Source of the DNA: Cytospora piceicola
Lineage: Eukaryota > Ascomycota > Sordariomycetes > Diaporthales > Cytosporaceae
DNA length: 64,000 bases
Assembly: GCA_023375675.1 (NCBI GenBank)
Contig: JALQBC010000018.1
Location: forward strand, 124,001-188,000
Direction of reading: 5' to 3'
A program made the position numbers and the translations under genes. Positions 62,026 to 64,000 of the stretch are shown piece after piece. Under the pieces are notes generated by a model. It did not search any database and was not told the origin of the DNA. It saw only the letters and a program-made list of their open reading frames with translations. Numbering within the stretch: the stretch's first letter is position 1; each line of letters begins with the position of its first letter.

Positions 62026-62531
62026 GGTAAGTTTACTAGTAAATTAGCTAGTAAGTAAATTAGCTATTAAGTAAGTAAATAAGTAAGTAGGTAAGTAAGT
62101 AAGTAGGTTAGCTAATAAGTAAATAAAGAAGTAAGTATAAAGGTAAGTAAGTAGGTAAGTAGGTAAGTAAGTAAGTAAGTAAGTAAGTTACTTAGTTAAT
62201 AATTAAGTTATTAATTAAATAAATAAATAAGTAAGTAAGTAAGTAAATAAATAAGTAAGTAAGTTAGTATATAAATAAGTAAGTAAGTTAGTAAATAAAT
62301 AAATAAGTAAGTAAGTAAGTAAGTAAGTTAGCTAATATATTAGCTAGTAAGGTAGCTAGTAAGCTAGTTACTTAGTTATTAAGTAAGTAAGTAGGTAACT
62401 AAGTAAGTAAGTAAGTAAGTACGTTCATAAGTAAGTAAGTAAGTAGGTAAGTAAGTAAGTAAATAAGTAGGTTAGTTAGTAAGTTAGTTAGTAAGTTAGC
62501 TAGTAAATAAATTCGCTATTAAATAAGTAGA

Positions 62532-62589
<58 letters not shown>

Positions 62590-62924
62590 TATAAGCTATT
62601 TAGTAAGTTAGCTATTATATAAGTAAGTAAGTAAGTAGGTTAGCTAGTAAGTTAGCTAGTAAATTAGCTACTAAGTTAGCTACTAAGTTAGCTAATAAGT
62701 TAACTAGTAAATAACTTAATAAGTAAATTAGATATTAAGTAAGTAAATAAATAAGTAAGTAGGTAAGTAGGTAAGTAAATAAGTAAGTATATAAATTAAA
62801 AAGTAAATAAGTTAATAAATAAGTTAGTAAGTAAAGTAAGCTAAGATTTAAGTTTATTAGTAAATACGTTAAGTAATAAGTAAGTAATTAAATATATATA
62901 TAATATAGCTAATAAGTAAATAAA

Positions 62925-62963
<39 letters not shown>

Positions 62964-63620
62964 CTAAGTTAGCTATTAAGTAAGTAAATATATAAGTAAA
63001 TAAGTAATANNNNNNNNNNNNNNNNNNNNNNNNNNNNNNNNNNNNNNNNNNNNNNNNNNNNNNNNNNNNNNNNNNNNNNNNNNNNNNNNNNNNNNNNNNN
63101 NNNNNAAGTAAGTAAATAAGTAAGTAAGTAAATAAGTAAGTAAGTAAATAAGTAAGTAAGTAAATAAGTAAGTAAGTAAATAAGTAAGTAAGTAAATAAG
63201 TAAGTAAGTAAATAAGTAAGTAAGTAAATAAGTAAGTAAATAAGTTAGTTAGTAAGTTAGCTAGTAAGTAAATTCGCTATTAAATAAGTAAATAAGTAAA
63301 TAAGTAAATAAGTAAATAAGTAAGTAAGTAGGTAAGTAAGTATATAAGCTATTTAGTAAGTTAACTATTATATAAGTAAGTAAGTAAGTAAGTTAGCTAG
63401 TAAGCTAGCTAATAAGCTAGCTAGTAAGTTAGCTATTAAGTAAGTAAGTAAGTAAGTAATTAGGTAAGTAAGTAGGTAAGTAAGTAAGTAGGTAAGTAAG
63501 TAAGTAAGTAGGTATATAAGTAGGTAGGTAAGTAAGTAAGTTAGCTAGTAAAGTAGTTAGTAAAGTAGCTAGTAATTTAGTTATTTAATTAGTAAGTAAG
63601 TAAGTATATAAATACATATT
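60800..63620 (+). repeat. GTAA/TAAG microsatellite with higher-order structure
   Basis: Almost pure tetranucleotide sequence with interspersed TTAGCTAGTAAG variants. It shows segmental duplication: landmarks recur at a constant offset of 813 bp (60,999 and 61,812; 61,218 and 62,031; 61,321 and 62,134), and after that at about 605 bp (61,583 and 62,188). The array is therefore built from larger duplicated blocks, one with an internal loss of about 208 bp. Confidence 0.9.
63010..63105. other. Assembly gap (96 N)
   Basis: A run of N inside the microsatellite; the true length of the array is unknown. The regular AAGTAAGTAAAT periodicity directly after the gap differs in phase from the sequence before it. 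Confidence 0.99.
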
Positions 63621-63791
63621 TCGCTGCTTAAGGCTGCGGAGGAGACAATAGAGTAACGCCTAAAGGGCGTTACTTTATCGGACCTAAAGCAGCCTAAGCG
63701 GCGTATCTAGTTATTAAGTTTCCGATCCTTCTTAACGGAAGGCCTTCTCGGCAGGCGGTCCTACCGCCGTTCCCTAGTTTTAAATTACTAT

Positions 63792-64000
63792 ATGCCTTCC
63801 GTTAAGAAGGTTGATGTTTGTTTTACAAGGCGGGCGAGCACACAGAAATTGTTGCCCTTAAGATTGTGCCACCTGTTTTTGATTCTGATTGGCTCTGAAT
63901 TACAATCATGCTGATTCGCTACAGCACCTGTCTAGAGGATCTGATTGGCTGTTGAAAGCAGTGATTTTAGTCGTTCTGTAACTAAATGTACTAGCAATTG
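63792..64000 (+). repeat. TIR/TAAG repeat family, copy D (truncated by window end)
   Basis: Starts ATGCCTTCCGTTAAGAAGG only 13 bp after the end of copy C and continues with TTTGTTTTACAAGGCGGGCG and TTGCCCTTAAGATTGTGCCA. It is in the same orientation as copy C, so C and D are a head-to-tail pair. It is the best-preserved version of this end and serves as the reference for the family start. Confidence 0.85.

Larger units (their letters stand above)
60170..63778 (+). repeat. TIR/TAAG repeat family, copy C (expanded)
   Basis: Begins ATGCCTTCCGTTAGGAAGG and ends GGCCTTCTCGGCAGGCGGTC followed by CTACCGCCGTTCCCTAGT. It shares all landmarks of copy B but is about four times longer because its GTAA/TAAG microsatellite (about 60,800-63,620) has expanded. 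Two further local duplications are present: four 12-bp units AAGGCCTACGAT (60,420-60,468) and a 63-bp tandem pair (60,591-60,653 and 60,654-60,716). The cruciform near the right end has inner stem 63,652-63,674. The ends are much less RIP-mutated than in copy B. Confidence 0.88.

Noticed and set aside
60800..63620. Telomere array
   Set aside because: The unit is GTAA/TAAG, not TTAGGG, and the array is internal to a repeat bounded by unique termini.
1..64000. tRNA and rRNA genes
   Set aside because: I scanned by eye for cloverleaf boxes and rRNA-like conserved stretches and found none convincing; a covariance-model search would be needed to exclude them.

Overview
The window comes from a filamentous ascomycete, most likely a Sordariomycete. 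Three things point there: short spliceosomal introns of 61-95 bp with canonical GT..AG ends, fungus-specific families (GT69/CAP59-type glycosyltransferase, HET domain), and a sharp split between ordinary-GC gene space and a very AT-rich block full of transposons. The transposons carry C-to-T and G-to-A decay of the kind made by repeat-induced point mutation (RIP). No species is claimed.

Region 1 (1-14 kb) is euchromatin with four intact genes. They are a bHLH transcription factor (+, 3 exons, 491 aa) behind a long intergenic region of low-complexity tracts and TACCTAGGTA palindromes; a PMP4/PXMP4-type peroxisomal membrane protein (+, 3 exons with a 27-nt first exon, 226 aa); a GT69/CAP59-like type II membrane glycosyltransferase (-, intronless, 435 aa); and a DapA-family pyruvate-type class I aldolase (-, 4 exons, 316 aa). 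I rebuilt the exon structures by checking splice-site phase and continuity of the protein families. Nothing suggests that these four genes share a pathway.

Region 2 (14-19.8 kb) is the border. A 1.2-kb AT-rich island is followed by a degenerate minus-strand locus of about 4.4 kb. It reads as one broken ancestral gene: TPR-like N-terminal part, cysteine-containing middle part, HET domain at the C-terminal end. It is interrupted by five stop codons, four of them explicable as CpA-to-TpA changes, and by four single-base frameshifts that all need one extra base. The 5' end is lost where the AT-rich block starts.

Region 3 (19.8-64 kb) is a block of nested, RIP-degraded repeats with no credible intact gene. 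It holds: (a) a repeat family with short terminal inverted repeats, a GC-rich cruciform and an internal GTAA/TAAG microsatellite (copies at 20.13-21.78, 36.55-37.41 and 60.17-63.78 kb, a partial copy at the right edge and a remnant at 14.4 kb); (b) a complete Ty1/Copia element with 200-bp LTRs and an AAAAC target duplication (29,492-36,262); (c) at least two minus-strand Ty3/Gypsy elements; (d) a gag-type zinc knuckle in which all four metal ligands became tyrosine; (e) a duplicated, unidentified ORF-bearing element at 42.2-53.6 kb; and (f) two hAT-type MITEs with perfect 8-bp target duplications. One N-gap lies in the largest microsatellite. The block could be pericentromeric or another heterochromatic domain, but the sequence alone cannot show this.
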